From: Agromyces soli
Lineage (GTDB): Bacteria > Actinomycetota > Actinomycetes > Actinomycetales > Microbacteriaceae
Direction of reading: 5' to 3'
DNA length: 64,000 bases
Assembly: GCF_022811605.1 (NCBI RefSeq)
Contig: NZ_CP094533.1
Span: 2,914,001 to 2,978,000, forward strand
Shown: piece after piece, positions 7,668 to 15,119 of the stretch
Layout: each line of letters starts with the position of its first letter
How positions within the stretch are numbered: position 1 is the stretch's first letter
Position numbers and translations under genes: made by a program
The notes under the pieces: generated by a model
What the model was told of the DNA's origin: nothing
Seen by the model: the letters and a program-made list of their open reading frames with translations, nothing else
The model's database searches: none

Positions 7668-9316
7668 CGTGCCTCCATCGTCTCGGCGGCGGCGTGCTCC
7701 GCCGCGCGTCCGGCGGACCAGGTGCGGTACCCGCCGTCGAGGTTCCGCGCGTCCACGCCGTGCTGCACGAGCAGCCGCGCCGCCGTGTGACCGCGCTGGC
7801 CGACCTGGCAGTACACCACGACCGGGGCGTCGGGCAGCTCGTCGAGCCGCTCGCGCAGTTCGTCCAGGGGGATGCCGAGGGCGCCGGGGATCGCCCCCGC
7901 GGCGCGCTCGGCGTCGCTGCGGACGTCGACCACGGCCGCCCCGTTCAGCTGCAGCGCCGGAAGCTCGTGCCACTGCACGGTCGCGGTGGTCCCGGTGCGC
8001 ACGTTGTCGGCCACGTACCCGAGCTGATTGATCGGGTCTTTCGCCTGGCCGTACTGCGGCGCGTAGGCGAGCTCGAGCCGGGCGAGGCCCGAAGCGGTGA
8101 TGCCGCCGGTCATCGCGACGGCGAGCACGTCGATCCGCTTGTCGACCCCGGCCCCGCCGACCGCCTGCGCGCCGAGGATGGCGTCGTCGGCGGGGTCGAT
8201 CATGAGCTTCAGCGCCATCCGCTCGGCGCCGGGGAAGTAGCCGGCGTGCGACATGGGGTGCGTGTGCACGACCCGGTAGGGCCGGCCGGCGCGCTGCAGG
8301 CGTCGCTCGGACCAGCCGAGGGATGCCGCAGTCAGACCGAAGACGCGCACGACGGTCGTGCCGAGCGCGGGGGAGTTGTGCTCCGCCCGCCCGGCGATGA
8401 CGTCGGCGGCGGTGCGCCCGTGCCGGTTGGCGAGCCCGGCCATCGCCACGAGCGTGTCCTCGCCGTCGAGACCGATCTTCTCGACGCCGTCGCCCACCGC
8501 GTAGATGCGGGAATCGCTCGTGCGGTTCTGGGCGTCGACGGCGACGCCGCCGTTCGCCCCGAGCCGGAGCCCGGCCGCCCGGGCGAGCCCGGTGTTGGGG
8601 CTCGCCCCGCTCGCGTTCACGATGAGCCTGGGCCGGAGCCGCGCGCCGTCGCTCAGGCGCACCTCGCCCTCTTCGACGGACTGGATCTCGGTCGAGGTGC
8701 GCAGCTCGACGCCGTTGGCGCGCAGCTCGTCCTCGACGAGCACCGCGAGCTCGGGGTCGAGCGCGGCGAGCACGTGCGGGCCGCGGTGGACGAGGGTGGT
8801 CGGCACGCCTCGGCGCACGAGGTTCTCGGCGGCCTCGACACCGATGTAGCCTCCGCCGACGACGAGCGCGGACCCGTCGCCGTCACGGGGGAGGAGCGCA
8901 TCGATCGCGTCGACGTCGTCGACCGTGCGGAGGGTGTGCACGGGGATCCCGGGGGCGTCGAGCGGGTGCGCGGCGGCGCCCAGCGCGAGCACGACGACGT
9001 CGTAGTCGAGTTCGACGAGGGCGCCGCTGCGGTGGTCCATGACCTCGACCCGACGCGCCTCGGGGTCGATCGCGAGCGCCTCGTGCTGCGTGCGGACATC
9101 GAGGCGGAACCGCGCGCCGAGCGACTCGGGGGTGTGCAGCAGCAGCTCGGCGCGGTGCTCGATCTCGCCGCCGACGAAGTAGGGCAGGCCGCAGTTGGCG
9201 TACGAGACGTACCGGCTCTGCTCGAGCACGATGATCTCGGCCGACTCGTCGAGTCGTCTGAGCCTCGTCGCCGCGGACATTCCGCCCGCCACGCCACCGA
9301 TCACGATCACCCGCAT
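7664..9316 (-). CDS. CoA-disulfide reductase/rhodanese fusion
   Basis: 550 residues. Residues 1 to about 450 form an FAD/NAD(P)H disulfide reductase of the CoADR/NADH oxidase class: an N-terminal GGVAGGMSAA dinucleotide motif, the redox-active Cys42 in SYANCGLPYFVGG, a second NAD(P)H site VVGGGYIGVEAAE and the FAD motif IYAVGDGVE. A C-terminal rhodanese domain (about 455-545) carries the active loop CQVGQR with Cys503. CoADR-rhodanese fusions reduce CoA persulfides and polysulfides in studied bacteria. The ATG is preceded by GAGAGGAG and by a CsoR-type palindrome in the shared promoter region. The gene forms an operon with the CsoR-family repressor whose start overlaps its stop. Confidence 0.9.
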   Translation of the reverse strand: MRVIVIGGVAGGMSAATRLRRLDESAEIIVLEQSRYVSYANCGLPYFVGGEIEHRAELLLHTPESLGARFRLDVRTQHEALAIDPEARRVEVMDHRSGALVELDYDVVVLALGAAAHPLDAPGIPVHTLRTVDDVDAIDALLPRDGDGSALVVGGGYIGVEAAENLVRRGVPTTLVHRGPHVLAALDPELAVLVEDELRANGVELRTSTEIQSVEEGEVRLSDGARLRPRLIVNASGASPNTGLARAAGLRLGANGGVAVDAQNRTSDSRIYAVGDGVEKIGLDGEDTLVAMAGLANRHGRTAADVIAGRAEHNSPALGTTVVRVFGLTAASLGWSERRLQRAGRPYRVVHTHPMSHAGYFPGAERMALKLMIDPADDAILGAQAVGGAGVDKRIDVLAVAMTGGITASGLARLELAYAPQYGQAKDPINQLGYVADNVRTGTTATVQWHELPALQLNGAAVVDVRSDAERAAGAIPGALGIPLDELRERLDELPDAPVVVYCQVGQRGHTAARLLVQHGVDARNLDGGYRTWSAGRAAEHAAAETMEAR

Positions 9317-9366
9317 ACTGGCACTCCTCTCCGGCGACGCAGGGGCGTCGCGGTTCCGTTGTGTAC

Positions 9367-9391
9367 AGTGTAGGCCATACCCCGGGGGTAT
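9367..9391. promoter_or_regulatory. CsoR/CstR-type operator in divergent promoter
   Basis: The palindrome ATACCCCGGGGGTAT (9377-9391) matches the ATACCC...GGGTAT form typical of CsoR/CstR operators. On the minus strand a -10-like TACACT (9372-9367) lies directly after it, so a bound repressor would block the reductase/rhodanese operon; it also lies 26 bases before the divergent plus-strand gene. Confidence 0.65.
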
Positions 9392-9416
9392 CCGGGACCT
9401 ACGAGAGGATCAGCCC

Positions 9417-9587
9417 ATGTGTTCACCCGTCACGTGTCGAAGGTGCGGCAAGACGACCTGGTCGGGATGCGGCCAGCACATCGCGGACGTGAAGCGACGG
9501 GTCCCGGCCGGCCAGTGGTGCGACGGCGCGCACGAACCCGCCGAGTCCGGCGGCGGGTTCTTCGCGAAGCTCTTCGGCCGCGGCTAG
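9417..9587 (+). CDS. Cys-rich 56-residue zinc-ribbon-like protein
   Basis: A short protein with Cys2, Cys7, Cys10, Cys18, His21, Cys35 and His39 in its first 40 residues, arranged as CxxCGKTTWSGCGQH and a later C-x3-H. This looks like a small metal or thiol site. The same GKTTW-GCGQH signature is one I recognise from small conserved proteins of actinobacteria, without a known function. The start at 9417 is backed by GAGAGGATC; longer in-frame readings run through the operator. It is divergent from the CoADR/rhodanese operon and shares its operator, so it is probably part of the same response. Confidence 0.8.
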   Translation: MCSPVTCRRCGKTTWSGCGQHIADVKRRVPAGQWCDGAHEPAESGGGFFAKLFGRG

Positions 9588-9618
9588 CCCACGGTGTGGA
9601 GCGGTTCGGGTCGCTCGC

Positions 9619-10137
9619 TCAGGGGCACGCCCAGTAGCCGACGCCGTCGTACACGATCCACTCCAGCGTCTCTGCGGGGCAGGGTCCGCAGTTGCTGTTG
9701 TCCGGTCGCGGTGACGTCGGCTGGGGTGCAGCCTCAGCAGGCGCCGGGGCGGCCGCGGGTGCGGCCTCCTCGGCGGAGCCACCCGACCACGAGCCCTCGT
9801 CTGACCAGGAGGCGTCGTCTGCCTCCTCGTAGACGACCTCGGCCTCGGCTTCGGCGGCGGCAGCAGCTTCCGCGGCGGCAGCGTCGGCCGCAGCCTTCGC
9901 CGCCGCAGCATCCGCTGCAGCCTTCGCCGCCGCAGCGGCGCGAGCCGCTTCGAGACGGGCGTCGTGATCGGCTTGTGCGCTCGCACGGTACCCGGAGACA
10001 TCCGTCCCCGGGTTGTCGCCGAAGCCCGCCGCGTGCACCGCGACCGCTGGTGCGGCCGCGGGCTGGGCGGCCTGGGCCGCGATGCCGGGCACGAGTGCGC
10101 CGGCGAGGATGAACAGGGCGACGACAGTGGGTTTCAT
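9619..10137 (-). CDS. Secreted Ala-rich protein with Cys-containing C-terminus
   Basis: 172 residues. A signal peptide (MKPTVVALFILAGALVPGIA, cleavage probably near AQA) is followed by a long Ala/Glu/Lys-rich region predicted to be helical or coiled coil with the repeated unit AAAKAAADA, then an Asp/Ser/Trp segment, a Pro/Ala linker and a short C-terminal domain with a CGPC motif and a final Cys (NCGPCPAETLEWIVYDGVGY). The end resembles small cell-surface modules with a disulfide. The start at 10137 is chosen because it begins the signal peptide and follows GGAAGGA. Function unknown; role at the cell surface inferred only from the signal peptide. Confidence 0.75.
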   Translation of the reverse strand: MKPTVVALFILAGALVPGIAAQAAQPAAAPAVAVHAAGFGDNPGTDVSGYRASAQADHDARLEAARAAAAAKAAADAAAAKAAADAAAAEAAAAAEAEAEVVYEEADDASWSDEGSWSGGSAEEAAPAAAPAPAEAAPQPTSPRPDNSNCGPCPAETLEWIVYDGVGYWACP

Positions 10138-10479
10138 ACCGCGTGTCCTTCCGTGCATGCACAGCCTCACAGCGGTCGCCGTGAGGCGAACGGTGACTGA
10201 TCCGAGGGTTGGACACCTGCATTCGCCGACCGAACGGTCGATGAACACGGGCGTCCGCGCCTCAGGCATGCGCGGTACGACGTCAGCTTCGAGCGGGTAC
10301 TCTCAGCCTCTCGCCCCCGAACGAGTTCCCATCTGCCTTCGATTGTGTCGGATGAGACCGGCCCGGCGAAAGCTCGAAACGTAGCCAGTTCAGGGGACAC
10401 AGCGACCCGATCGCCTTGACCGACCCCGCGCACCGACCCCACAATGGGGGACGTATCGTCCGTCGGCCAGGAGGAAACG
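10138..10479. other. 342-base intergenic region
   Basis: No gene is supported here. It holds the promoter region of the minus-strand secreted protein (including the palindromes GTGCATGCAC at 10153-10162 and CGACCGAACGGTCG at 10227-10240) and, at the right end, TTGACC (10416-10421) 18 bases before CACAAT for the plus-strand membrane protein. Nothing else stands out in 10245-10410. Confidence 0.5.
10227..10240. promoter_or_regulatory. Palindrome of TetR-operator type
   Basis: CGACCG-AA-CGGTCG is a perfect inverted repeat of the kind bound by many TetR-family repressors. It lies 90 bases before the start of the secreted Ala-rich protein. No TetR gene is present in the window. Confidence 0.35.
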
Positions 10480-10974
10480 ATGTCCGAGTCCGCACCCACC
10501 TCGCCCTCGATCGATCCGTTCGGTTCCAGCGAACCGACCGCCCCGAACCCCCCGGCGGATGCCGCCGCCAACGGCGCTGCGCGCCCACGAGGCCCCTGGG
10601 GGCGGGACCTCCGATTCATGCTGGTGGTGCTCGCCGCGATCGTCGCGCTCTTCCTCGCGTTCGCCCTGCTCGTCGCCTTCGCGCCGAACGGCGCCGCGAT
10701 CAGCGCGCTCGCGATCATCGCCGCGCCGATCGCGACCATGGTCGCCGCGTACTACGGCATCTCCCTCGCGCTGAAGCAGGTCGCCGACGCGCGCGAGGCG
10801 GCCGAAACGGCCGACGCACGCGCTCGGGCGGCGGAGACCAGCGCGCGCGAGTCGGACGCCTGGGCGGCGCAGATGGAATCCGGCCTCCGCGTCGCCGTCG
10901 CGAAGCTCCGCGACGCCGGCCGCGACACGAGCGACGTCGAGCGGGCCGCCGGCACGCCCGACGAGTTCTTCTGA
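10480..10974 (+). CDS. Two-helix membrane protein with coiled coil, unknown function
   Basis: 164 residues: a disordered N-terminus (about 45 residues), two hydrophobic helices (about 46-70 and 74-100), and a C-terminal amphipathic helix rich in Ala, Glu and Arg (ADAREAAETADARARAAETS) that should form a coiled coil in the cytoplasm. The start follows the best ribosome site in the region, AGGAGGAAACG. No family recognised; topology suggests oligomerisation at the membrane. Convergent with the dehydrogenase operon. Confidence 0.75.
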   Translation: MSESAPTSPSIDPFGSSEPTAPNPPADAAANGAARPRGPWGRDLRFMLVVLAAIVALFLAFALLVAFAPNGAAISALAIIAAPIATMVAAYYGISLALKQVADAREAAETADARARAAETSARESDAWAAQMESGLRVAVAKLRDAGRDTSDVERAAGTPDEFF

Positions 10975-11011
10975 GCCGCCCGCGGCCGGGCCACCGGCTC
11001 GGGGTGACGGA

Positions 11012-12355
11012 CTAGAGCTCGGCGAGCAGCGTCATCGGCCGCTCGATGCAGCCCGCGACGAACGTCAGGAACGCGGCCGCCTCCGCGCCGTCGCACACCC
11101 GGTGATCGAAGCTCAGCGTGAGCTCCGTCACCGTCCGCGGCACGATCGCGCCGTCGACGACCCACGGCCGTTCGACGAAGCGCCCGACTCCGAGCATCGC
11201 CGCCTCGGGGTGGTTGATGATCGCCGCAGAGCCGTCGACGCCGAGCGCGCCGTAGTTGTTCAGCGTGAACGTGCCCCCGCGCAGACGTGCGCCGCCGTGC
11301 CCCAGCGCGTCGGGCACGGCCGCGATCGCGTCACGGAGCCCGCGCAGGGTGAGCGCGCCCGCATCGGCGATCACTGGCACGACGAGGCCGCGCGGCCCCT
11401 GCGTCGCGACTCCGAGGTGCACCGCGCGGTGCTGCACGATCTCCTCGCGCTCCGAATCGAAGCTCGAGTTCAAGATCGGATGCCGCGCGAGGCCGGCGAC
11501 CGCGAAGCGCGCGATCAGCGCGGTGAGACCGAACCGCTCGCCCGTCGCCTCGCGCAGTTCGCGCCGCGCCTCGACGAGGCGGGTCGCATCCACGTCGAGC
11601 CAGACGGTCGCCTCCGGGATCTCGCGCCGAGAGCGAGTGAACTGGGCCGCGGCGGCGCGGCGCATCCGGTCGAGCGGGATCCGTTCGTCGCGCTCGCTCG
11701 ACGGGCCGTCCACCGCCGCCGTGCGCGCCGCCTCCGGCTGCGCCGAGCGCTCCGGTCGCGGCGTGTCCGGGGTTGTCGCCCCCGATGCGAGATAGGCCTC
11801 GACATCGCGCCGCAGCACGAGATGGTCGGGCCCGGTGCCCTCGAGCCTGCTCGCGTCGAAGCCGTTCTGGCGCGCGAGCCGGCGCACGATCGGCGACACC
11901 ACGGGGAAGCGTCGCGCCGGGTCGAGGCGCGGGCGCGACGGCGGGCCCCCGGCCGCTCGTGCGGCATCGCGACGGCCGAACCGCCCCGGAGCGCCGACCG
12001 GCCGGGTGGCGACGGTGCTCGACATCGTGCCGTAGCCGACGAGCACGGCGCCGGAGGTCTCCTCCGCGGCATCCGTCGTCTCCGGAGCATCCGCGGCCGC
12101 TTCCACCGCCGCGTCGCCGCTCGGCTCCAGCGCGAGCAGCACGGCGCCCTCGTGCAGCACCGTGCCGACCTCGCCGCCGAGGCGGCTCACCACGCCGTCG
12201 AACGGGCACGGCAGCTGTACGACCGACTTCGCCGATTCCAGCTCGACGACGGGCTGATCGACAGCGACCGTGTCGCCCGGGGCGACGAGCCACGCGACGA
12301 TCTCGGCCTCGCTCAGCCCCTCGCCGAGGTCGGGAAGCAGGAACTCGCGGCTCAT
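11012..12355 (-). CDS. bkdC: Branched-chain 2-oxoacid dehydrogenase E2 (dihydrolipoyl acyltransferase)
   Basis: 447 residues. Order: an N-terminal lipoyl domain (about 1-80) with lipoylated Lys43 in ELESAKSVVQ; an Ala-rich linker; a peripheral-subunit-binding domain (about 149-192, VSPIVRRLARQNGFDASRLE); a second linker; and the acyltransferase domain with catalytic His418 and Asp422 in DHRVCDG. It moves the acyl group from E1-bound TPP to CoA. Its ATG overlaps the E1 beta stop. It is the last gene of the operon. No E3 (lipoamide dehydrogenase) is encoded here, so it must come from elsewhere. It could serve pyruvate as well, but the split E1 and the Lrp neighbour favour branched-chain substrates. 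Confidence 0.9.
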   Translation of the reverse strand: MSREFLLPDLGEGLSEAEIVAWLVAPGDTVAVDQPVVELESAKSVVQLPCPFDGVVSRLGGEVGTVLHEGAVLLALEPSGDAAVEAAADAPETTDAAEETSGAVLVGYGTMSSTVATRPVGAPGRFGRRDAARAAGGPPSRPRLDPARRFPVVSPIVRRLARQNGFDASRLEGTGPDHLVLRRDVEAYLASGATTPDTPRPERSAQPEAARTAAVDGPSSERDERIPLDRMRRAAAAQFTRSRREIPEATVWLDVDATRLVEARRELREATGERFGLTALIARFAVAGLARHPILNSSFDSEREEIVQHRAVHLGVATQGPRGLVVPVIADAGALTLRGLRDAIAAVPDALGHGGARLRGGTFTLNNYGALGVDGSAAIINHPEAAMLGVGRFVERPWVVDGAIVPRTVTELTLSFDHRVCDGAEAAAFLTFVAGCIERPMTLLAEL

Positions 12356-13380
12356 GCGAGGTCCCAGTCCCAGCCGGCGAGCGCGTGCAGCACCCGGTCG
12401 GCGGTCGGCAGGTGGAAGGACTCCAGCTTCGGCGAGGGATACGGGATGTCGTACCCCGCGATCCGCAGCACCGGCTCCGCGAGCCAGTGGAAGTTGCGCT
12501 CCGTGACGCGGGCCGCCACCTCCGCGCCGTAGCCGCCGAACTGCGCGGCCTCGTGGATGACTGCTGCGCGCGAGGTCTTCCGCACGGATGCGCCCACGGT
12601 CTCGTCGTCGAAGGGGGAGAGGCTTCGCAGATCGATCACCTCGATCGAGAGATCCTCCGCGGCGGCGGCGTCCGCGGCATCCAGCGCCGTCTTCACCGTC
12701 GGCCCGTAGGCGAGGAGCGTGACGTCGGTCCCTTCGCGGAGCACCAGCGCGCGGTCCATCGGCGCCGTCGTGACCGGCAGCGCGAGCTCGGCCTTGGCCC
12801 AGTAGCGGCTCTTCGGCTCCATGAACACGACGGGGTCGTCGCTCGCGATGGCCTCGCGCAGCATCGAGTAGGCGTCGGCCGGGTTCGACGGGGTCACCAC
12901 CGTCAGTCCCGGGGTCGCGGTCCAGTACGCCTCGGAGGAGTCGGAGTGGTGCTCCACACCGCCGATCGCCCCGGCGCAGGGGATGCGGATCACCATGGGC
13001 AGCTGAAGACGTCCCTTCGTGCGGTTCCGCATCTTCGCGACGTGCGAGACGATCTGCTCGAACGCGGGGTAGCTGAACGCGTCGAACTGCATCTCCACGA
13101 CCGGGCGCAGGCCGTAGATCGCCATGCCGACCGCCGTCCCGACGATGCCGGACTCCGCGAGCGGTGAATCCCAGATCCGTTCCTCCCCGAACTCCGCCTG
13201 CAGGCCGTCGGTCACCCGGAAGACGCCGCCCAGCGGGCCGACGTCCTCGCCGTAGACGACGACGCGGTCGTCCTCCGCCATGGCGTCGCGCAGGGCGCGG
13301 TTCAGCGCGGCCGCCATGGTGACCGGGCCCGGTCCGGTCCCGGCTTCGGCCGCAGGGGCGGCTTCGGCGAGTGCGCTCAT
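12352..13380 (-). CDS. bkdB: Branched-chain 2-oxoacid dehydrogenase E1 beta subunit
   Basis: 342 residues, standard size. The family motifs are clear: VVVYGEDVGPLGGVFRVTDG near residue 45, DSPLAESGIVGTAVGMA near 80 and EMQFDAFSYPAFEQI near 110, with the IEVIDLRSLSPFD segment in the C-terminal domain. The beta subunit completes the TPP site of the alpha2-beta2 decarboxylase. The ATG at 13380 overlaps the alpha-subunit stop (ATGA) and its own stop overlaps the E2 start, so the three subunits are translationally coupled in the fixed order alpha, beta, E2. Confidence 0.93.
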   Translation of the reverse strand: MSALAEAAPAAEAGTGPGPVTMAAALNRALRDAMAEDDRVVVYGEDVGPLGGVFRVTDGLQAEFGEERIWDSPLAESGIVGTAVGMAIYGLRPVVEMQFDAFSYPAFEQIVSHVAKMRNRTKGRLQLPMVIRIPCAGAIGGVEHHSDSSEAYWTATPGLTVVTPSNPADAYSMLREAIASDDPVVFMEPKSRYWAKAELALPVTTAPMDRALVLREGTDVTLLAYGPTVKTALDAADAAAAEDLSIEVIDLRSLSPFDDETVGASVRKTSRAAVIHEAAQFGGYGAEVAARVTERNFHWLAEPVLRIAGYDIPYPSPKLESFHLPTADRVLHALAGWDWDLA

Positions 13381-14504
13381 CGGGCGGCCCCGCTCGTCTC
13401 GAGGCCGCCGGCCAGCTCGGCGGCGAGCCGTTCGCGCTGCTCGGCGAGCTGGCGCCGCGGAGTCGCGTAGACGTGGTCGAACAGTTCGAGCGGCGAGACC
13501 TCCGCCTCGGCGGACATCGCCTCGCGGGTGCGTGCAGCGAGCGCTTCGGCCGCCTCGGTGATCTCCTCGCGCAACCCGTCGCCGAGCGCGCCCTCCGACA
13601 CGAGGTACTTCTCGAGCCGCTCGATGGGGTCGCGCCGCTTCCAGTGCTCGACCTCGCGCTGCTGCCGGTAGCGCGTCGGGTCGTCCGAGTTGGTGTGCGA
13701 TTCGACCCGATAGGTGACGCCCTCGATGAACGTCGGGCCGTGGCCGGCGCGGGCGCGCTCGACGGCGGCGCGCGTCACGGCGTAGACGGCGGCGACGTCG
13801 TTGCCGTCCACGTGATAGCCGGGCATGCCGTAGCCGACGGCTTTGTCGGCGAACGTGCGGGCGTGCGTCTGCCGCGAGAGCGGCACGCTGATGGCGTACT
13901 GGTTGTTCTGCACGAGGAAGACGGTGGGCGTCTGCCAGACGGCGGCGAAGTTGAAGGCCTCGTGCGCGTCGCCCTCGCTCGTCGCGCCGTCGCCGAGGAA
14001 GGCGAGCGCGGCGATGGGGTCGCGCCGCAGTCGGGCCGCGTGGCCGAGGCCGACGGCGTGCAGCGCCTGGGTCGCGAGCGGGGTCGCCTGCGCCGCGGTG
14101 CGGTGCGCGCGTTGGTCGTAGCCGTTGTGCCAGTCCCCGCGGAACGAGACGAGGATCTCCGCGGGATCGATGCCTCGGGTGAGCAGGGCCACGCTCTCGC
14201 GGTAGGTCGGGAAGAGCCAGTCGTCCGCGTCGAGCGCGGAGACGGCGCCGATCTCGCACGCCTCCTGGCCGAGGGCGGAGGGGTAGGTCGCGAGTCGCCC
14301 CTGGCGGGTGAGCGCAGTGACCTGCACGTCGAAGCGGCGAGCGATCACCATGCGGCGGTAGAGCTCGACGAGGGTGGCGAGGTCCGGCAGAGCGAATCCG
14401 CCGGTGTCGCGGCCGGTCACCGCGTGTCCGGCGTTGTCGAGCAGCCGGAGCGGCTTCTCCGGCGGCAGGGTGCGGGTGGGCGGCAGCTCGACGTTGAGGC
14501 TCAT
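13377..14504 (-). CDS. bkdA: Branched-chain 2-oxoacid dehydrogenase E1 alpha subunit
   Basis: 375 residues. Thiamine-diphosphate-dependent decarboxylation of branched-chain 2-oxoacids from Val, Leu and Ile, feeding acyl-CoA pools and branched fatty-acid primers. The TPP motif runs from GDGATSEGDAHEAF (residues 171-184) to QNNQ (199-202); the YRESVALLTRG and RVESHTNSDDPTRYR segments are typical of BCKDH alpha. First gene of the bkd operon, 107 bases after the lrp gene on the same strand. Confidence 0.93.
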   Translation of the reverse strand: MSLNVELPPTRTLPPEKPLRLLDNAGHAVTGRDTGGFALPDLATLVELYRRMVIARRFDVQVTALTRQGRLATYPSALGQEACEIGAVSALDADDWLFPTYRESVALLTRGIDPAEILVSFRGDWHNGYDQRAHRTAAQATPLATQALHAVGLGHAARLRRDPIAALAFLGDGATSEGDAHEAFNFAAVWQTPTVFLVQNNQYAISVPLSRQTHARTFADKAVGYGMPGYHVDGNDVAAVYAVTRAAVERARAGHGPTFIEGVTYRVESHTNSDDPTRYRQQREVEHWKRRDPIERLEKYLVSEGALGDGLREEITEAAEALAARTREAMSAEAEVSPLELFDHVYATPRRQLAEQRERLAAELAGGLETSGAAR

Positions 14505-14611
14505 GACGCCATCGTGCGGCAGCTTCGCGCCCCGCGGATGTCGTGTCGTGCAAGGAGGAACGAACGGCTCTCGGGCGGCGGAACGCGTGACGCCCGTCCG
14601 CCAGGCGGCCG

Positions 14612-15103
14612 TCAGCTGCGCCAGATGTCCAGGGACTGCGCGGGCGGCCGGCCCTCGATCTCAGCGAGGATGAGGTGCGAGCGCGTGGAGACGACGCCCG
14701 GCATGTCGTGGATGTCGCGCAGGATCGCCTGACTCAGCTGCTCGTGGTCGGGCGCGCTGACGGTGAGGATGATGTCGATGTCGCCGGAGACCGCCTGCAC
14801 CTTCTCGACGAAGGGCAGGGTCGCGAGCTGGTCGACGATCTGCTCCCAGGGCACGTCGCCCACGCGCACCACCACGAGCGCCGAGATCTCGAGCCCGATC
14901 GCCTTGCGGTCGATCTGCGCGCCGAAGCCGCTGATCACCCCGCGGCGCTGCAGCGCCTGCAGGCGATTGTGCGCGGCGGTGCGTGAGACGTGCACGCGCT
15001 CCGCGAGCGTGCGCACCGAGAGCCGGCCGTCCTGACTGAGCTCGGCGACGATGCGCCGGTCGATGTCGTCGAGCGGTTCGCGGTGCGGCTGGTGCGTGGT
15101 CAT
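14612..15103 (-). CDS. Lrp/AsnC-family regulator, probably of the bkd operon
   Basis: 163 residues. An N-terminal winged helix-turn-helix (about 12-60, with ERVHVSRTAAHNRLQALQRR as recognition region) and a C-terminal ligand-binding ferredoxin-like domain (about 75-150, ISALVVVRVGDVPWEQIVDQ). Lrp-type proteins form dimers and octamers and respond to amino acids. It lies immediately upstream of, and on the same strand as, the branched-chain dehydrogenase genes, the usual position of BkdR, so regulation of bkd by branched-chain amino acids is a reasonable inference. The promoter of bkd probably lies in the 107-base gap, which contains a GC-rich imperfect inverted repeat (14588-14612). Confidence 0.88.
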   Translation of the reverse strand: MTTHQPHREPLDDIDRRIVAELSQDGRLSVRTLAERVHVSRTAAHNRLQALQRRGVISGFGAQIDRKAIGLEISALVVVRVGDVPWEQIVDQLATLPFVEKVQAVSGDIDIILTVSAPDHEQLSQAILRDIHDMPGVVSTRSHLILAEIEGRPPAQSLDIWRS

Positions 15104-15119
15104 GGCTCCTGCTGGGTCG

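Noticed and set aside
12352-14553. Reading of E1 alpha and E1 beta as one 733-residue fusion
   Set aside because: The first part of that frame is an out-of-frame reading of E1 alpha; the real E1 alpha and E1 beta are separate genes overlapping by four bases.
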